A stretch of 64,000 bases of DNA, from the NCBI RefSeq assembly GCF_004138125.1, contig NZ_RXHS01000007.1, forward strand, positions 124,001-188,000, read 5' to 3'. Made by a program: the position numbers and the translations under genes. Each line of letters begins with the position of its first letter. Position 1 is the stretch's first letter. This DNA comes from Seramator thermalis. GTDB taxonomy: Bacteria > Bacteroidota > Bacteroidia > Bacteroidales > Dysgonomonadaceae. The notes under the pieces are model-generated. The model made no database searches, was not told the DNA's origin, and saw only the letters and a program-made list of their open reading frames with translations. Of the stretch, positions 38,117-48,340 are shown one piece after another.

Positions 38117-38448
38117 TTTATAATCAAAAAATATTTTTATACTGTTTATATGATATCATAATGTAAGAATGTACATTAAGGTTGAGGTTTAATAACTTTG
38201 TTGAAAATAAGGGTTTTAGGGACAATGAAAATAAAAGATGTTTGAAGAAAAAAAAGTATGCCCGAAAGCATACTTTTTTTCGATTGAGATGCGTTTGAGG
38301 CGCATTATTCTATTTTCAATGTGTTGAGACAGATAATTTTCGAAAAAATGTCTATGGTAATAAATTTTGAGTAAAAACCTGATCGAACCTGAATAATATT
38401 GACAATCTGTCAAATATCAATTTGATGATCAATTGAACGGAGATGCGG
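38117..38448. other. Gene-free stretch between porin promoter and psd
   Basis: About 330 AT-rich bases contain the hairpin at 38249-38280 and nothing else I can identify. A 65-codon minus-strand frame overlapping it has no supporting features. Confidence 0.5.
38249..38280 (-). terminator. Bidirectional-type terminator after the murI-cvpA-psd genes
   Basis: Thirteen-bp arms AAAAAAAGTATGC and GCATACTTTTTTT with loop CCGAAA. It lies about 170 bases beyond the psd stop. Confidence 0.7.
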
Positions 38449-39138
38449 TTATTTCTTCATCTGCTCCAATTTTTTTGCCGAAGGCAAGTGAGCCAGAAAT
38501 GTTTTGTTGGCATGAACTTCCTGTTTCATTTTAACTAAAATCTCACTTTCGATCGGGAGAAAAATATCCATACGCGATCCGAGTTTTATAAATCCGAGAG
38601 GATCGCCTATTGTGTAGCAATTTCCTTCTTTCACGTAAGTAACAATACGTTTTGCCATTGCTCCGGCTATTTGACGTGTAAGGATGCGATACCCGTCGGG
38701 AGTTTCGATAACGATATTGGTACGTTCGTTTTCACTACTCGATTTGGGTAGATATGCAGCATGGAAATGTCCCATCTCATGCGAAAGATGAATTATTTTG
38801 CCGGTCACGGGCATCCAATTTGAATGGGCATTAAAAAAGGACATAAAGATGGAGATCTGGATGCATTCTTTATTTAGAAAATCTTTTTCAAAGACTTTTT
38901 CTATGACAACGATTCGCCCATCGGTCGGAGCATTTACCTCTCCGAGCAGCATTCCGTTGTATATCCGTTTCGGTTTCTTAAAAAAATTGAGCATCATTCC
39001 ATAATAAAAAGCCGAAATCGCAAATATCAGATAGGGAATGACTGTGTGCCGAAATATAAAATGACTCGCGACATTGATGGCAAGCAAAATCAGCAACCAC
39101 TGCATCAGTATTTTTTTCCCTTCTTTATGTATCAGCAT
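38449..39138 (-). CDS. psd: Phosphatidylserine decarboxylase family protein
   Basis: The 229-residue proenzyme decarboxylates phosphatidylserine to phosphatidylethanolamine. The cleavage site is G187-S188 in KLGSRMD, giving a pyruvoyl group on the small chain. NAPTDGRIVVI and IFMSFFNAHSNW are family motifs of the short archaeal-like form. The N-terminus has a hydrophobic hairpin for membrane binding. No phosphatidylserine synthase gene is seen nearby. It is 15 bases after the cvpA gene. Confidence 0.93.
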   Translation of the reverse strand: MLIHKEGKKILMQWLLILLAINVASHFIFRHTVIPYLIFAISAFYYGMMLNFFKKPKRIYNGMLLGEVNAPTDGRIVVIEKVFEKDFLNKECIQISIFMSFFNAHSNWMPVTGKIIHLSHEMGHFHAAYLPKSSSENERTNIVIETPDGYRILTRQIAGAMAKRIVTYVKEGNCYTIGDPLGFIKLGSRMDIFLPIESEILVKMKQEVHANKTFLAHLPSAKKLEQMKK

Positions 39139-39153
39139 CGAGTTTTTCTTGTT

Positions 39154-39744
39154 TTATGTGGTTATAGTTGTGGCCGTTGAATCGAGAACATCGCTTTTCC
39201 CTTTCGGGACAGATTTTTTCAGTTGTTTTCGATAAGTGTCGGGAACGTACTGCATCCATACTTCTTGGTTGAGATACGGTACTATTGCCGGAACAACGAC
39301 GCGTACTCTTTCGAAAAAAAAAGAATTTGTTTTTGTTTCCGGTCGAACTATTTTTTCGTTCGTATCGAGCATCAAAACGAGGTTTAACAGCAAACTCAAA
39401 AAAGTCATCGATATCCCGATTGAAATGACTCCCCCTAATGTCTTGTTGAAAAAACTCAGATGAACAATTTCGATGAGTTTTTCGATTGCTCTTCCCAAAA
39501 AATGAGCTGCCGCCATAATCGCGACGAATGCTAATATATACGACAGCGCCGATGCGACATTGGGCGATATGTCGTGAACATTTTCGACTATCAGGGGTAA
39601 AATGTTTTTAGCGACATATCCCGCAAAAACGAGTGCAACCATCAATCCAACCAGGCTGACTAACTGCATTATCATTCCTTTGCGAAACCCCGCAACAAAA
39701 GCTATAGAAAGAATAATCAAAACTATCAGGTCGAATGTGTTCAT
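39154..39744 (-). CDS. cvpA: CvpA family membrane protein
   Basis: This 196-residue protein begins MNTFDLIVLIILSIAFVAGFRKG, a clear CvpA beginning, with four hydrophobic helices within residues 1-125 and a soluble tail. CvpA proteins support membrane and envelope stress tolerance, with an unknown molecular role. The start at 39744 is preferred over an open frame to 39867 that overlaps murI. It begins a few bases after the murI stop. Confidence 0.85.
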   Translation of the reverse strand: MNTFDLIVLIILSIAFVAGFRKGMIMQLVSLVGLMVALVFAGYVAKNILPLIVENVHDISPNVASALSYILAFVAIMAAAHFLGRAIEKLIEIVHLSFFNKTLGGVISIGISMTFLSLLLNLVLMLDTNEKIVRPETKTNSFFFERVRVVVPAIVPYLNQEVWMQYVPDTYRKQLKKSVPKGKSDVLDSTATTITT

Positions 39745-39749
39745 CTTCT

Positions 39750-40592
39750 TCAATCGATGATCGCTTTTTCCGCATACACTGTTTCTTGCAGAAATAGTGA
39801 TGCTTGTTGTGAAAATTTTTCGGGTGATTCGGTTGTGAAATATTTGACCGTTCCTCCCAGAGTGCATTTCATTGCTATTTCGGGATGCCTTGATAGATAG
39901 TTTTTCAAACTTTCGGCTACATATTTCCCTTGAGCGATTATTTCGGCACTTTTAGGCAAAAATTGCTTTATTTTATCCAAGAGAAGAGGATAGTGTGTGC
40001 ACCCAAGAATAATGGTATCTATTTCGGGATCTTTATTGAGCAAATTGAAGATATGTTGCTTGACAAAATAATCGGCACCGGGTTTATCGTATTCCCGATT
40101 TTCTATCAATGGAACCCACATCGGACAGGCTTCGCCGGTGATTATGAGTTGAGGATGAAGTTTTTTTAATTCGATATCGTACGATTCCGACTGAATGGTT
40201 CCTTCCGTTCCAAGTACGCCCAAATGGCCTGTTTTTGTCATCTCCGCTGCAATTTCGGCCGTGGGTCGGATGATTCCCAACACGCGTCGATCGGGGTAAG
40301 CTTCCGGTAGATTTATTTGTTGGATGGACCGCAACGCCTTTGCTGAAGCCGTATTGCACGCGAGAATGACAAGTTGGCATCCACGTTCAAAGAACCATCG
40401 AACTGCTTGCCAAGTAAATTGATATACGACCTCAAAAGAGCGATTGCCATAGGGCGCACGCGCATTATCACCCAAATAAAGATAATCGTATTGTGGCAAA
40501 AGTGCTCGAATTTCGGATAGGACTGTCAATCCTCCGTAACCTGAATCGAAAATTCCGATGGGCCCCAATTGGTGGTTAAGGTCATTCTTCAC
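39750..40592 (-). CDS. murI: Glutamate racemase
   Basis: MurI of 280 residues supplies D-glutamate for peptidoglycan. FDSGYGGLTVL near residue 15, ACNTASAKALR near 80 with one catalytic Cys, and GCTHYPLL near 191 with the other are clear. It lies 28 bases after the ompH-like gene and is followed closely by cvpA. Confidence 0.96.
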   Translation of the reverse strand: MKNDLNHQLGPIGIFDSGYGGLTVLSEIRALLPQYDYLYLGDNARAPYGNRSFEVVYQFTWQAVRWFFERGCQLVILACNTASAKALRSIQQINLPEAYPDRRVLGIIRPTAEIAAEMTKTGHLGVLGTEGTIQSESYDIELKKLHPQLIITGEACPMWVPLIENREYDKPGADYFVKQHIFNLLNKDPEIDTIILGCTHYPLLLDKIKQFLPKSAEIIAQGKYVAESLKNYLSRHPEIAMKCTLGGTVKYFTTESPEKFSQQASLFLQETVYAEKAIID

Positions 40593-40620
40593 GTTTGTGT
40601 GGTTTGTTGCTACCGTTGTT

Positions 40621-41142
40621 TTATCTGATTCTGAGTTTGGCTTTCACCAGCGGATTGGCATCAACGGCAGAAGGTGTAATAAAAGCAATAGATGGGTCGG
40701 AAATGTCGTATATAACGGTGAAATTTTGTTCGATCCCGACAGCATTGATTGCCTCTTTTATCCTTTGCCGAATAGGTTCGAGCAGTATCTTCTCTTGTTC
40801 CTCGATGTCTTTTTGCGCTATTTTTATGAATTCCTGCATCTGGTTCTCGAGATTAGTGAGTTCTTGCATTCGCCGGAGTTTGATGTTTTCGGCAAGTGAG
40901 GTTTGATAGGTTATGAAGTCAGAATATTTTTTATTATATTCGTTCTGAAGAAGTTGCAATTCCGCCTTGTAACTTTCGCTCAGCGAAGTGAGTTTTTCGG
41001 TAGCTTGAGCTTTTTCCGGAACGGCATCTATTAATTCGGCCGTGTTTACGTAAGCAATTACGGGAGTATTTTGAGCTGCAACGGCAGTACAAAACAGAAG
41101 AAAGAGTGCGCTTAAGCTATAAAAAAATTTCTTAGTCATCAT
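40621..41142 (-). CDS. OmpH/Skp family periplasmic chaperone
   Basis: The 173-residue protein has a signal peptide (about 23 residues, ending near AVAAQ) followed by VIAYVNTAELIDAVPEKAQA, the usual OmpH beginning, and a long coiled-coil region with EEQEKILLEPIRQRIKEAI. It probably holds unfolded outer membrane proteins. It heads the murI-cvpA-psd group. In many Bacteroidota two such genes follow bamA; here only one is in view. Confidence 0.88.
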   Translation of the reverse strand: MMTKKFFYSLSALFLLFCTAVAAQNTPVIAYVNTAELIDAVPEKAQATEKLTSLSESYKAELQLLQNEYNKKYSDFITYQTSLAENIKLRRMQELTNLENQMQEFIKIAQKDIEEQEKILLEPIRQRIKEAINAVGIEQNFTVIYDISDPSIAFITPSAVDANPLVKAKLRIR

Positions 41143-41233
41143 TCTTGCGGTTTTATGGTTCGAGTATAAAAAATCACTATCCGATTAAAAAAGTGTATGA
41201 GACTGTTTGTAATTTTTTATTCTCTGTGTGTTG

Positions 41234-41268
41234 CGGCAGCATCTGTCGAGGATTGGCAGATGCTGCCG
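41234..41268 (-). terminator. Hairpin after infB
   Basis: Perfect 12-bp arms CGGCAGCATCTG and CAGATGCTGCCG with an 11-base loop. No T-run follows on either strand, so it is a weak terminator call. Confidence 0.5.
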
Positions 41269-41338
41269 GCAATCAAGGTAGAGAATTTTAAATTTACAAT
41301 GTCAACTGGTTTTCAAAGATAATAAAACTTCGTTGATT

Positions 41339-44299
41339 TTACAACGTTTTCTTTACTTGCACTTCTTCATATGCTTCGATGATGTCGCCAACTTTTATAT
41401 CGTTAAAGTTTTTAATATTCAATCCACACTCGTATCCGGCGGTTACTTCTCTGACATCTTCCTTGAAACGTTTCAAAGAATCGAGTTCACCGGTATAAAT
41501 TACAATACCATCTCGTATGAGTCGGATTTTATTGCTGCGCTTAATTTTCCCGTCTTTCACCATACAACCCGCAACAGTGCCAACTTTTGTGATTTTAAAT
41601 ACATCCAGGACTTCGAGGTTTGCTGTAATTTCTTCCTTTATATCCGGTGAAAGCATTCCTTCCATAGCGGCTTTTACTTCTTCGATTGCGTCATAAATAA
41701 TGGAATAAAGACGAATTTCAACTCCTTCGCGTTCGGCAATTTTGCGGGCGGCAAGTGACGGCCTTACCTGAAATCCGATGATTACGGCATTGGATGCGGC
41801 AGCAAGCGTAACGTCCGATTCGGAAATTTGACCTACGGCTTTATGGATGACATTCACTTGAATTTCAGGTGTCGATAAACGGATAAGCGAATCGGAGAGC
41901 GCTTCTACCGAACCGTCCACATCTCCTTTGACGATTATATTCAATTCTTGGAAATTGCCGATTGCAATTCTGCGGCCAATATCGTCGAGCGTTAGCATTT
42001 TTTGTGTGCGAAGCGATTGTTCGCGCTGCAATTGTTCACGCCGATTGGCAATCGAACGAGCTTCCTGTTCGTTTTCCATCACGTTGAACGTGTCTCCGGC
42101 CTGTGGCGCGCCATTCAGCCCCAGAATGAGTGCAGGTTCCGAAGGACCAGCCTGTTCTATTCGTTGGTTGCGTTCGTTAAACATGGCTTTCACGCGGCCA
42201 TAATAAGAACCAGCGAGGACGATGTCTCCTTGCTTGAGTGTTCCGTTTGCAACAAGTACTGTGGCAACGTATCCGCGACCTTTGTCGAGCGACGATTCGA
42301 TGATAGATCCGGTAGCTCTGCGTTTCGGATTGGCCTTGAGGTCGAGTAAATCGGCCTCAAGTAATACTTTTTCCAAGAGTTCTTTTACACCGATGCCTTT
42401 TTTTGCGGAAATGTCTTGCGATTGATATTTGCCTCCCCATTCTTCTACGAGATAGTTCATTTCGGCCAGTCGCTCCTTGATTTTATCGGGATTTGCTCCG
42501 GGCTTGTCTATCTTGTTAATGGCGAATACGATGGGAACTCCGGCAGCACTTGCGTGATTGATTGCTTCGATAGTTTGGGGCATAACGTTGTCGTCGGCTG
42601 CCACGATAATGATAGCTATGTCGGTAACTTTTGCCCCACGAGCGCGCATTGCCGTAAATGCTTCGTGACCCGGTGTATCGAGAAAAGTGATTTTTCGCCC
42701 GTCTTCCAATTGAACATTATAGGCTCCGATGTGCTGGGTAATTCCTCCGGCCTCACCTGCTATTACGTTGGTGTTTCGGATGTTATCGAGAAGCGACGTT
42801 TTTCCGTGATCAACATGACCCATTACGGTAACTATTGGAGGACGTGGGACTAAATCTTCAGGATTATCCTGCTCTTCGTTTATGGCCTCTATTACATCTG
42901 CGCTTACGAATTGGGTTTTGAAACCATATTCGTCCGCAACGATGTTGATGGTTTCGGCATCGAGCCGTTGGTTGATGGCAACCATAACGCCGAGATTCAT
43001 ACAGGTTGATATGACGTCGGTTACGGGAACATTCATCATGTTGGCTAAATCGTTAGCCGTTACGAATTCGGTAAGTTTGAGAATGCGGCTTTCGCGTTCC
43101 TGTAAAAGGGTTTCTTCTTCGTGACGCTGTGAAAAAGCTTCTCGCTTTTCGCGACGATACTTAGCTCCACTTTTTCCGCTTCTTTTTTCTGTTAAACGTG
43201 CGAGGGTCTCCTTGATCTGTTTCTGTACATCTTCCTCATTTACTTCAGCTTTGTTGGGCTTTTTGAGAAGTGGACGACGCTTAGCAGAGTGATCTCTTAC
43301 TGTTTCAGGCGTGGTTGCCCGGTCTATGTTCACTTTACCTTGACGGATGCGTTTACGTTTCTTCTTTTTATCATCGTCTTCCTCTTTTCTGATGGCAGGC
43401 TTTTTTTCTTCAACCGCTTCTTTTTTAGTCTGTTTCAGCTGTTCTTCTTTTAGTTTTTTGCTGTCAAGTGCTTTTTGTTGTTCGCGTTCTATTCTTTCTT
43501 TTTTTCGCTGTGCTTTTGATTTGCGAGGGGGACGTGTTTTATCGTTTATCGAGTCTAAATCAATTGTACCTTTGACAACTATATTGGGTTCGATGAGATT
43601 TTTGTGAATACGAAACACGCCATCTTCGGTTTTCCCCTTCTCCGAAGAATCGATTTCAATCTCTGGCTCTGGCTCTGACTCTGACTCTATTTCTATTTTT
43701 TCTTCATTTTGGCCGGGCGCGTCTTCACTTGTCTCGATCTCGATTTCATCTTTCCCCGTTTCATTATAATCTTTTCCTTGAGGAATATTTTCGATTTCTG
43801 TTTCTGTCTTCTCCAATGGAAGTTCTATGTTTGGTTGTTCTGTGTCCAATACTTCCAGAGCAGGTTCTTTTTCGTCGATTATTTCCTGTTTGGTTTCGAT
43901 TTGTTCTTCCGAGGGTTCTTGGACTTTTTTGTTATTTTTGTTCAGGTCGATGTTGCCAATCACGTTCAAATGTGGCTTTAACTCTTCCGGAATTTCTATC
44001 TTGATGGATTCCTTTTCAGATTTTTTCTTTGCTGCAGTCTCCTCCTTCGGAAGATCATAGCCTTCGATAGCAATGGTTTCCTTGTTTTCGTGGTGATGCA
44101 GTTTTTCGCGTGAACGCTCGATTTCCTCCTTGGTTTTTTTGTCTTTAACAAATTCGGCAATCAATAAATCATACTGTTCATCATCAATTTTTGTATTTGG
44201 GTTATTTTCCACCTTGATGCCTTTCTTTTCGAGAAAGTCGACCAGGCTGCTGATCCCTACGTTTAACGTTGTAGCTACTTTACTTAACCTTATTGCCAT
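41339..44299 (-). CDS. infB: Translation initiation factor IF-2
   Basis: IF-2 of 986 residues brings initiator tRNA to the ribosome. The N-terminal part to about residue 390 is long, charged and repetitive (acidic up to 240, then very basic [10 protein letters not shown]). The G domain carries [12 protein letters not shown] near 494, DTPGHE and NKIDKP. Domains II-IV follow as usual. It is the third gene after rimP and nusA, the same order as in other bacteria. Confidence 0.97.
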   Translation of the reverse strand: MAIRLSKVATTLNVGISSLVDFLEKKGIKVENNPNTKIDDEQYDLLIAEFVKDKKTKEEIERSREKLHHHENKETIAIEGYDLPKEETAAKKKSEKESIKIEIPEELKPHLNVIGNIDLNKNNKKVQEPSEEQIETKQEIIDEKEPALEVLDTEQPNIELPLEKTETEIENIPQGKDYNETGKDEIEIETSEDAPGQNEEKIEIESESEPEPEIEIDSSEKGKTEDGVFRIHKNLIEPNIVVKGTIDLDSINDKTRPPRKSKAQRKKERIEREQQKALDSKKLKEEQLKQTKKEAVEEKKPAIRKEEDDDKKKKRKRIRQGKVNIDRATTPETVRDHSAKRRPLLKKPNKAEVNEEDVQKQIKETLARLTEKRSGKSGAKYRREKREAFSQRHEEETLLQERESRILKLTEFVTANDLANMMNVPVTDVISTCMNLGVMVAINQRLDAETINIVADEYGFKTQFVSADVIEAINEEQDNPEDLVPRPPIVTVMGHVDHGKTSLLDNIRNTNVIAGEAGGITQHIGAYNVQLEDGRKITFLDTPGHEAFTAMRARGAKVTDIAIIIVAADDNVMPQTIEAINHASAAGVPIVFAINKIDKPGANPDKIKERLAEMNYLVEEWGGKYQSQDISAKKGIGVKELLEKVLLEADLLDLKANPKRRATGSIIESSLDKGRGYVATVLVANGTLKQGDIVLAGSYYGRVKAMFNERNQRIEQAGPSEPALILGLNGAPQAGDTFNVMENEQEARSIANRREQLQREQSLRTQKMLTLDDIGRRIAIGNFQELNIIVKGDVDGSVEALSDSLIRLSTPEIQVNVIHKAVGQISESDVTLAAASNAVIIGFQVRPSLAARKIAEREGVEIRLYSIIYDAIEEVKAAMEGMLSPDIKEEITANLEVLDVFKITKVGTVAGCMVKDGKIKRSNKIRLIRDGIVIYTGELDSLKRFKEDVREVTAGYECGLNIKNFNDIKVGDIIEAYEEVQVKKTL

Positions 44300-44376
44300 A
44301 TAATTTTACGAGTCCTTTCTTTTATTATTTATTATGAACAGTATTATTCCGTTTTTGAAATGAGCGGGCGATTTTT

Positions 44377-45627
44377 TTATTCGAATTCGGCTGCCAGTAT
44401 TTTCAATACTTCATCAACGGTATTCTCTTCCAGATCGGCCTCTTTGATCAGCCGTTCGCGATCCATAGAAAGCACATTTTTGGCAGTTGAACAGCCAATT
44501 CGTTTGAGCTGGTCAATCACCCATCCGTCGATTTCGTCACGGAATTCATCCAAATATATGTCTTCTTCGTCAACTCCCTCAATGTCGCGGAACACTTCTA
44601 TGTTGTACCCGGTGAGCATGGAGGCCAGTTTGATGTTGGCGCCCCCTTTGCCGATGGCAAGTGATACTTCTTCCGGATTAAGAAAAACCTCTGCACGATG
44701 TTCTTCTTCCTTAACTACGATTGAGTTGATTTTGGCGGGACTGAGCGCACGCTGTATATACAGACTGATATTGTTGGTATAATTGATCACATCAATATTT
44801 TCGTTTCGCAATTCGCGCACGATACCATGTATTCGAAAACCTTTCATTCCAACGCATGCTCCCACCGGATCGATACGGTCATCGTAGGCTTCCACTGCAA
44901 CTTTGGCGCGCTCACCCGGTATGCGGGCAATGCCTTTGATGGTGATGAGCCCGTCTGCAATTTCGGGGATTTCCTGTTCGAAAAGTCTTTCGAGGAAAAC
45001 CGTAGAAGTGCGGGAAAGAATAATGCGGGGATTGTTGTTTTTGTTTTCTACGCGGGCCACTACCGCACGAACCTGTTCGCCCTTGCGGAAAAAGTCGCTG
45101 GGGATTTGTTCTGTCTTGGGCAAAATCAGTTCATTGTGCTCGTCATCGAGCAGCAATAATTCTTTTTTCCAAATTTGATAAACTTCGCCGGAAACGATTT
45201 GTCCAACTTTTTCTTTGTATTTGTTGTAAAGATTATCTTTTTCGAGTTCAAGAATTTTGGAAGCGAGGGTTTGACGCAGATTCAATATCGTGCGACGACC
45301 AAAATCCTCGAGATGCATCTCGTCTGTAACTTCTTCGCCAACTTCAAAGTCTTCGTCAATTTTGCGAGCCTCCGACAAGGTGATTTCCATGTTGGGATCT
45401 TCTAGTTGGTCGTCTTCAACTACAGTGCGATTACGCCAAATTTCAAGGTCGCCTTTGTCGGGATTGATGATGATGTCGAAGTTTTCGTCGGTTCCGTTCA
45501 TTTTTGCAATCACGCTGCGAAAAGACTCTTCGAGCACACTGATCATCGTAGCTTTGTCTATATTTTTCAGTTCGTTGAATTCTGAAAAGGTGTCTGTCAG
45601 GCTTATGGATTCTTTTTTCTTGCCCAT
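44377..45627 (-). CDS. nusA: Transcription termination/antitermination factor NusA
   Basis: NusA of 416 residues has an N-terminal RNA polymerase binding domain, an S1 domain around residues 130-205 and KH domains with IAIGKGGANIKLAS-type loops (LAIGKGGANIKLA near residue 325). The C-terminal part after 345 is short and has no acidic repeats, as is usual outside proteobacteria. It follows rimP by 3 bases and precedes infB by 77. Confidence 0.95.
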   Translation of the reverse strand: MGKKKESISLTDTFSEFNELKNIDKATMISVLEESFRSVIAKMNGTDENFDIIINPDKGDLEIWRNRTVVEDDQLEDPNMEITLSEARKIDEDFEVGEEVTDEMHLEDFGRRTILNLRQTLASKILELEKDNLYNKYKEKVGQIVSGEVYQIWKKELLLLDDEHNELILPKTEQIPSDFFRKGEQVRAVVARVENKNNNPRIILSRTSTVFLERLFEQEIPEIADGLITIKGIARIPGERAKVAVEAYDDRIDPVGACVGMKGFRIHGIVRELRNENIDVINYTNNISLYIQRALSPAKINSIVVKEEEHRAEVFLNPEEVSLAIGKGGANIKLASMLTGYNIEVFRDIEGVDEEDIYLDEFRDEIDGWVIDQLKRIGCSTAKNVLSMDRERLIKEADLEENTVDEVLKILAAEFE

Positions 45628-45630
45628 TGT

Positions 45631-46098
45631 TTATTTAAAACTGATTAAGTATTTTGTGTATTTTGTTTCCTCATACGAAAGGCGGATATTTTCACTAACT
45701 TCAATTTTGCGCTTTTCACCTTCATTTCTTATTCTTTTCGTTGTCGTGAGTATGAATCCTGTATCATCAGCCTCTTTGAGTGTGCCTTTTAGTTTTTCGC
45801 CTTTCTTGGTGAGAGTTTCTATTTCTTTTCCGATATATTTTTTGTATTGTCGAGTGGTTTTAAAGGGTGACGTTAATCCTGCAGAGGAAATCGTCAAATC
45901 GAAATCTTCAATCTCTCGGTCCAGATTTGATTCGATATAACGACTCAGAGCTTCACAATCGTTGATAGCAACACCCTCGTCATTGTCTATTTCTACCATG
46001 ATAGAGTTTCCCGGATTGACGATTATGTCAACCAAATAGTTGTTGCTTTCTTTCAAAAATGCTTCAACCAATTCCCTTATCACGTCCCTATTAATCAT
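45631..46098 (-). CDS. rimP: Ribosome maturation factor RimP
   Basis: RimP of 155 residues helps assemble the 30S subunit. The pattern VEIDNDEGVAINDCEALSRYIES and LTISSAGLTSPFK is the family signature. It opens the rimP-nusA-infB operon, with a full consensus promoter and a hairpin in the leader. Confidence 0.92.
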   Translation of the reverse strand: MINRDVIRELVEAFLKESNNYLVDIIVNPGNSIMVEIDNDEGVAINDCEALSRYIESNLDREIEDFDLTISSAGLTSPFKTTRQYKKYIGKEIETLTKKGEKLKGTLKEADDTGFILTTTKRIRNEGEKRKIEVSENIRLSYEETKYTKYLISFK

Positions 46099-46119
46099 TT
46101 TTGGCCTACCTATATGAAT

Positions 46120-46146
46120 AAAAAAGGAAGCCGTGTTTCTGCTTCC
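46120..46146 (-). terminator. Attenuator-like hairpin in the rimP-nusA-infB leader
   Basis: GGAAGC and GCTTCC (46141-46146, 46126-46131) pair around 9 bases and are followed on the minus strand by six T residues, 22 bases ahead of the rimP ATG. It lies between the promoter and the first gene, so it can only act on this transcript. Confidence 0.6.
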
Positions 46147-46161
46147 CTCCTAATTACGCTG

Positions 46162-46193
46162 CAAAGATATAATTTTCAATCGAATTGACCAAA
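46162..46193 (-). promoter_or_regulatory. Promoter of rimP-nusA-infB with full consensus
   Basis: On the minus strand TTTG (46190-46193), 20 bases, TATCTTTG (46162-46169). Confidence 0.65.
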
Positions 46194-46275
46194 TATTTGC
46201 AACTTTTTTTGTCTAAAAGGATTTTGTCTTTTCAATTACGATCGAACGAATGAAGAAAGAACGATTGTGTTTACT

Positions 46276-47490
46276 TTATACAATGGGAAAATCTTCTTGT
46301 ATGTTCGACTGATAAATTGTTTTCTTCCCCTTTTTCGCGATTTTGTCTATAATCACAGCAAGTGCTCCGTCGCAAGTCACGTTGCAAGCAGTTCCAAAGC
46401 TATCTACGGCCAGATATATCGTGATCATTAACCCGATAAGCTCTTCGTCGAATCCCAATATGCTTTGTATTACTCCTACTGCAGCCATTATTGCACCTCC
46501 GGGGACTCCGGGAGCCGCAATCATCGTAATGCCCAGAATGAAGATGAATTGGATGAAGATTCCAAATTCAATCGGCAAATGACCAAAGTACATAAATGCG
46601 AGAGAGAATGCAACGATTTTCATCGTGCTACCGGGTAGGTGAATGGTGGCAAACAGTGGCACAGAAAAGGATGCTATGGATTCCCTGACTTTATTGGATA
46701 TTGTGCATTGAAGTGTAACCGGAATGGTTGCGGCAGAAGAGGATGTTCCCAAGGCCGTTGCATAAGCGGGGAGCATGTTTTTGAGTAGTTTTAGCGGATT
46801 TCTCTTTGCAATTGCTCCGGCTATCGAAAATAGTATAAGTGGGATAATGATGTGTAATGCAACTACCACGACAATCACTTTCAAGAAAAGCAAAATTACT
46901 GAATAAACCTGACCGCTTACGGACATGCTGAGAAACATACCGAAAATATAAACAGGCAGTAAGGGTATTATAACCGATGAAATGATGAGCATAATGATTT
47001 GGCGAAAATCATTAAAGGTGTTTTGAAGGGTTTGTCCTTTGATAAGAGATAATCCGATACCGATACAAAAAGAAAGAATGAGTGCTGACATCACATCGAC
47101 GATCGCCGGCATGTTGATCGTGAAATAAGGCTCGAGGACGACGCTCAAACTTTCGTTATGTGTTTGAGGTATAGCTTCAAAACCAATGATGGATGGGTAT
47201 ATTGCCTGACATGAAAAATAGGTGAAAAAGCCCGAGAAGAGAGTCGATCCATAAGCAATTAGTGTACTGACGAGGAGTAGTTTTCCTGCTCCTTTCCCCA
47301 GCTCTCCTATAGCCGGGGCAACTAGCCCTATGATGATAAGAGGAATAATGAAGGTCAAAAAATTGCCGAAAAGCCCATTGAAAGTTATGAAAATTCGAGT
47401 TGCCCGGATTGGCATAAATTGCCCGAAAAGAATTCCACAAACAATAGCTATGGCTACGCGAGCAAGTAATGGCATTTTATGTCGTTGCAT
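46276..47490 (-). CDS. Dicarboxylate/amino acid:cation symporter
   Basis: This 404-residue protein of the DAACS (GltP-like) family moves dicarboxylates or acidic amino acids with Na+ or H+. The serine-rich motif GTSSSAATIPVTL near residue 249 and the NVTCDGALAVII motif near 368 line the substrate site. Hydrophobic helices fill the chain from the N-terminus. Aspartate, glutamate and succinate are possible substrates; the sequence does not separate them. Confidence 0.88.
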   Translation of the reverse strand: MQRHKMPLLARVAIAIVCGILFGQFMPIRATRIFITFNGLFGNFLTFIIPLIIIGLVAPAIGELGKGAGKLLLVSTLIAYGSTLFSGFFTYFSCQAIYPSIIGFEAIPQTHNESLSVVLEPYFTINMPAIVDVMSALILSFCIGIGLSLIKGQTLQNTFNDFRQIIMLIISSVIIPLLPVYIFGMFLSMSVSGQVYSVILLFLKVIVVVVALHIIIPLILFSIAGAIAKRNPLKLLKNMLPAYATALGTSSSAATIPVTLQCTISNKVRESIASFSVPLFATIHLPGSTMKIVAFSLAFMYFGHLPIEFGIFIQFIFILGITMIAAPGVPGGAIMAAVGVIQSILGFDEELIGLMITIYLAVDSFGTACNVTCDGALAVIIDKIAKKGKKTIYQSNIQEDFPIV

Positions 47491-47732
47491 TGTAGGGCGA
47501 GATTGTTAAAGTGCGTAAAAATACAACTTTTTTCTAATCTTTTCCGCATTCCGGGTGTGGAATATTGTTTTTTGCTTGTCATGTTTTATGCACGGATACT
47601 TCTATTCTTATTGTTAAGTGATCTGCTTTTCGATTGAAATGTGGGACGATTTTTGAGTAATATATGCACTCAATCTCATGTTTTTTTATCGGATACAACC
47701 GCACAAGTGTGCGCTGATAGCAAAATATTAAG

Positions 47733-47740
47733 TATTTTTG
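47733..47740 (+). promoter_or_regulatory. Candidate -7 element of the DUF5063 gene
   Basis: TATTTTTG matches TAnnTTTG, 24 bases before the ATG. Confidence 0.5.
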
Positions 47741-47764
47741 CGTGTGCAATTTAAGATATACAAA

Positions 47765-48340
47765 ATGGCTCGAAAAAAAACCAATGAAATAATTTATTCT
47801 CCTCCCGTAATTGACTTTGTTACGGTAGCTGTAGAGTTTTGTGCTTTTCTCGAAAATGAAGAGGAACGACCTCGTCAAGAATGGTTAGAGACAATCGTTC
47901 GTCTCCTCCCGCTTATCTACTTAAAAGCGACATTGCTTCCTGAAGTTGTTTCGATAAATGAGGAAAGTTTGCAGCCCTTCGTACGTGAAGAAGATTATGC
48001 GCGTGTTGCCGAAAAAATTACTTTGCTTTTGGGCGAGGACGATACTTATCTCGATGTATTTGTGGAAGATATGAAATACAGCGATACTCCCATCTCGGCA
48101 TTTATTTCGGAGAATATAGCCGATATTTATCAGGATGTAAGAAATTTTGTTTCGGTCTATCAATATGAACTTACCGAGCAGATGAACGATGCATTGTGTG
48201 TTTGTCGAGATAATTTCAGAACGTATTGGGGCCAAAAATTAGTGAATGTATTACGACCACTTCATTCGTTGTTATACACCAATTCCGAACAATTGGACGA
48301 TGAAGAAGAGGATATCAATTTATATGACTCGTGGGATTAA
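47765..48340 (+). CDS. DUF5063 domain protein
   Basis: This 191-residue acidic protein has PVIDFVTVAVEFCAFLE near the N-terminus, a QEWLETIVRLLPLIYLKA helix and ISAFISENIADIYQDVRNFV, as in DUF5063 proteins. It is cytoplasmic, mostly helical and of unknown function. The end overlaps the next gene by ten bases. The same gene pair with an adjacent exonuclease and a methyltransferase is, from memory, common in Bacteroidales. Confidence 0.8.
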   Translation: MARKKTNEIIYSPPVIDFVTVAVEFCAFLENEEERPRQEWLETIVRLLPLIYLKATLLPEVVSINEESLQPFVREEDYARVAEKITLLLGEDDTYLDVFVEDMKYSDTPISAFISENIADIYQDVRNFVSVYQYELTEQMNDALCVCRDNFRTYWGQKLVNVLRPLHSLLYTNSEQLDDEEEDINLYDSWD

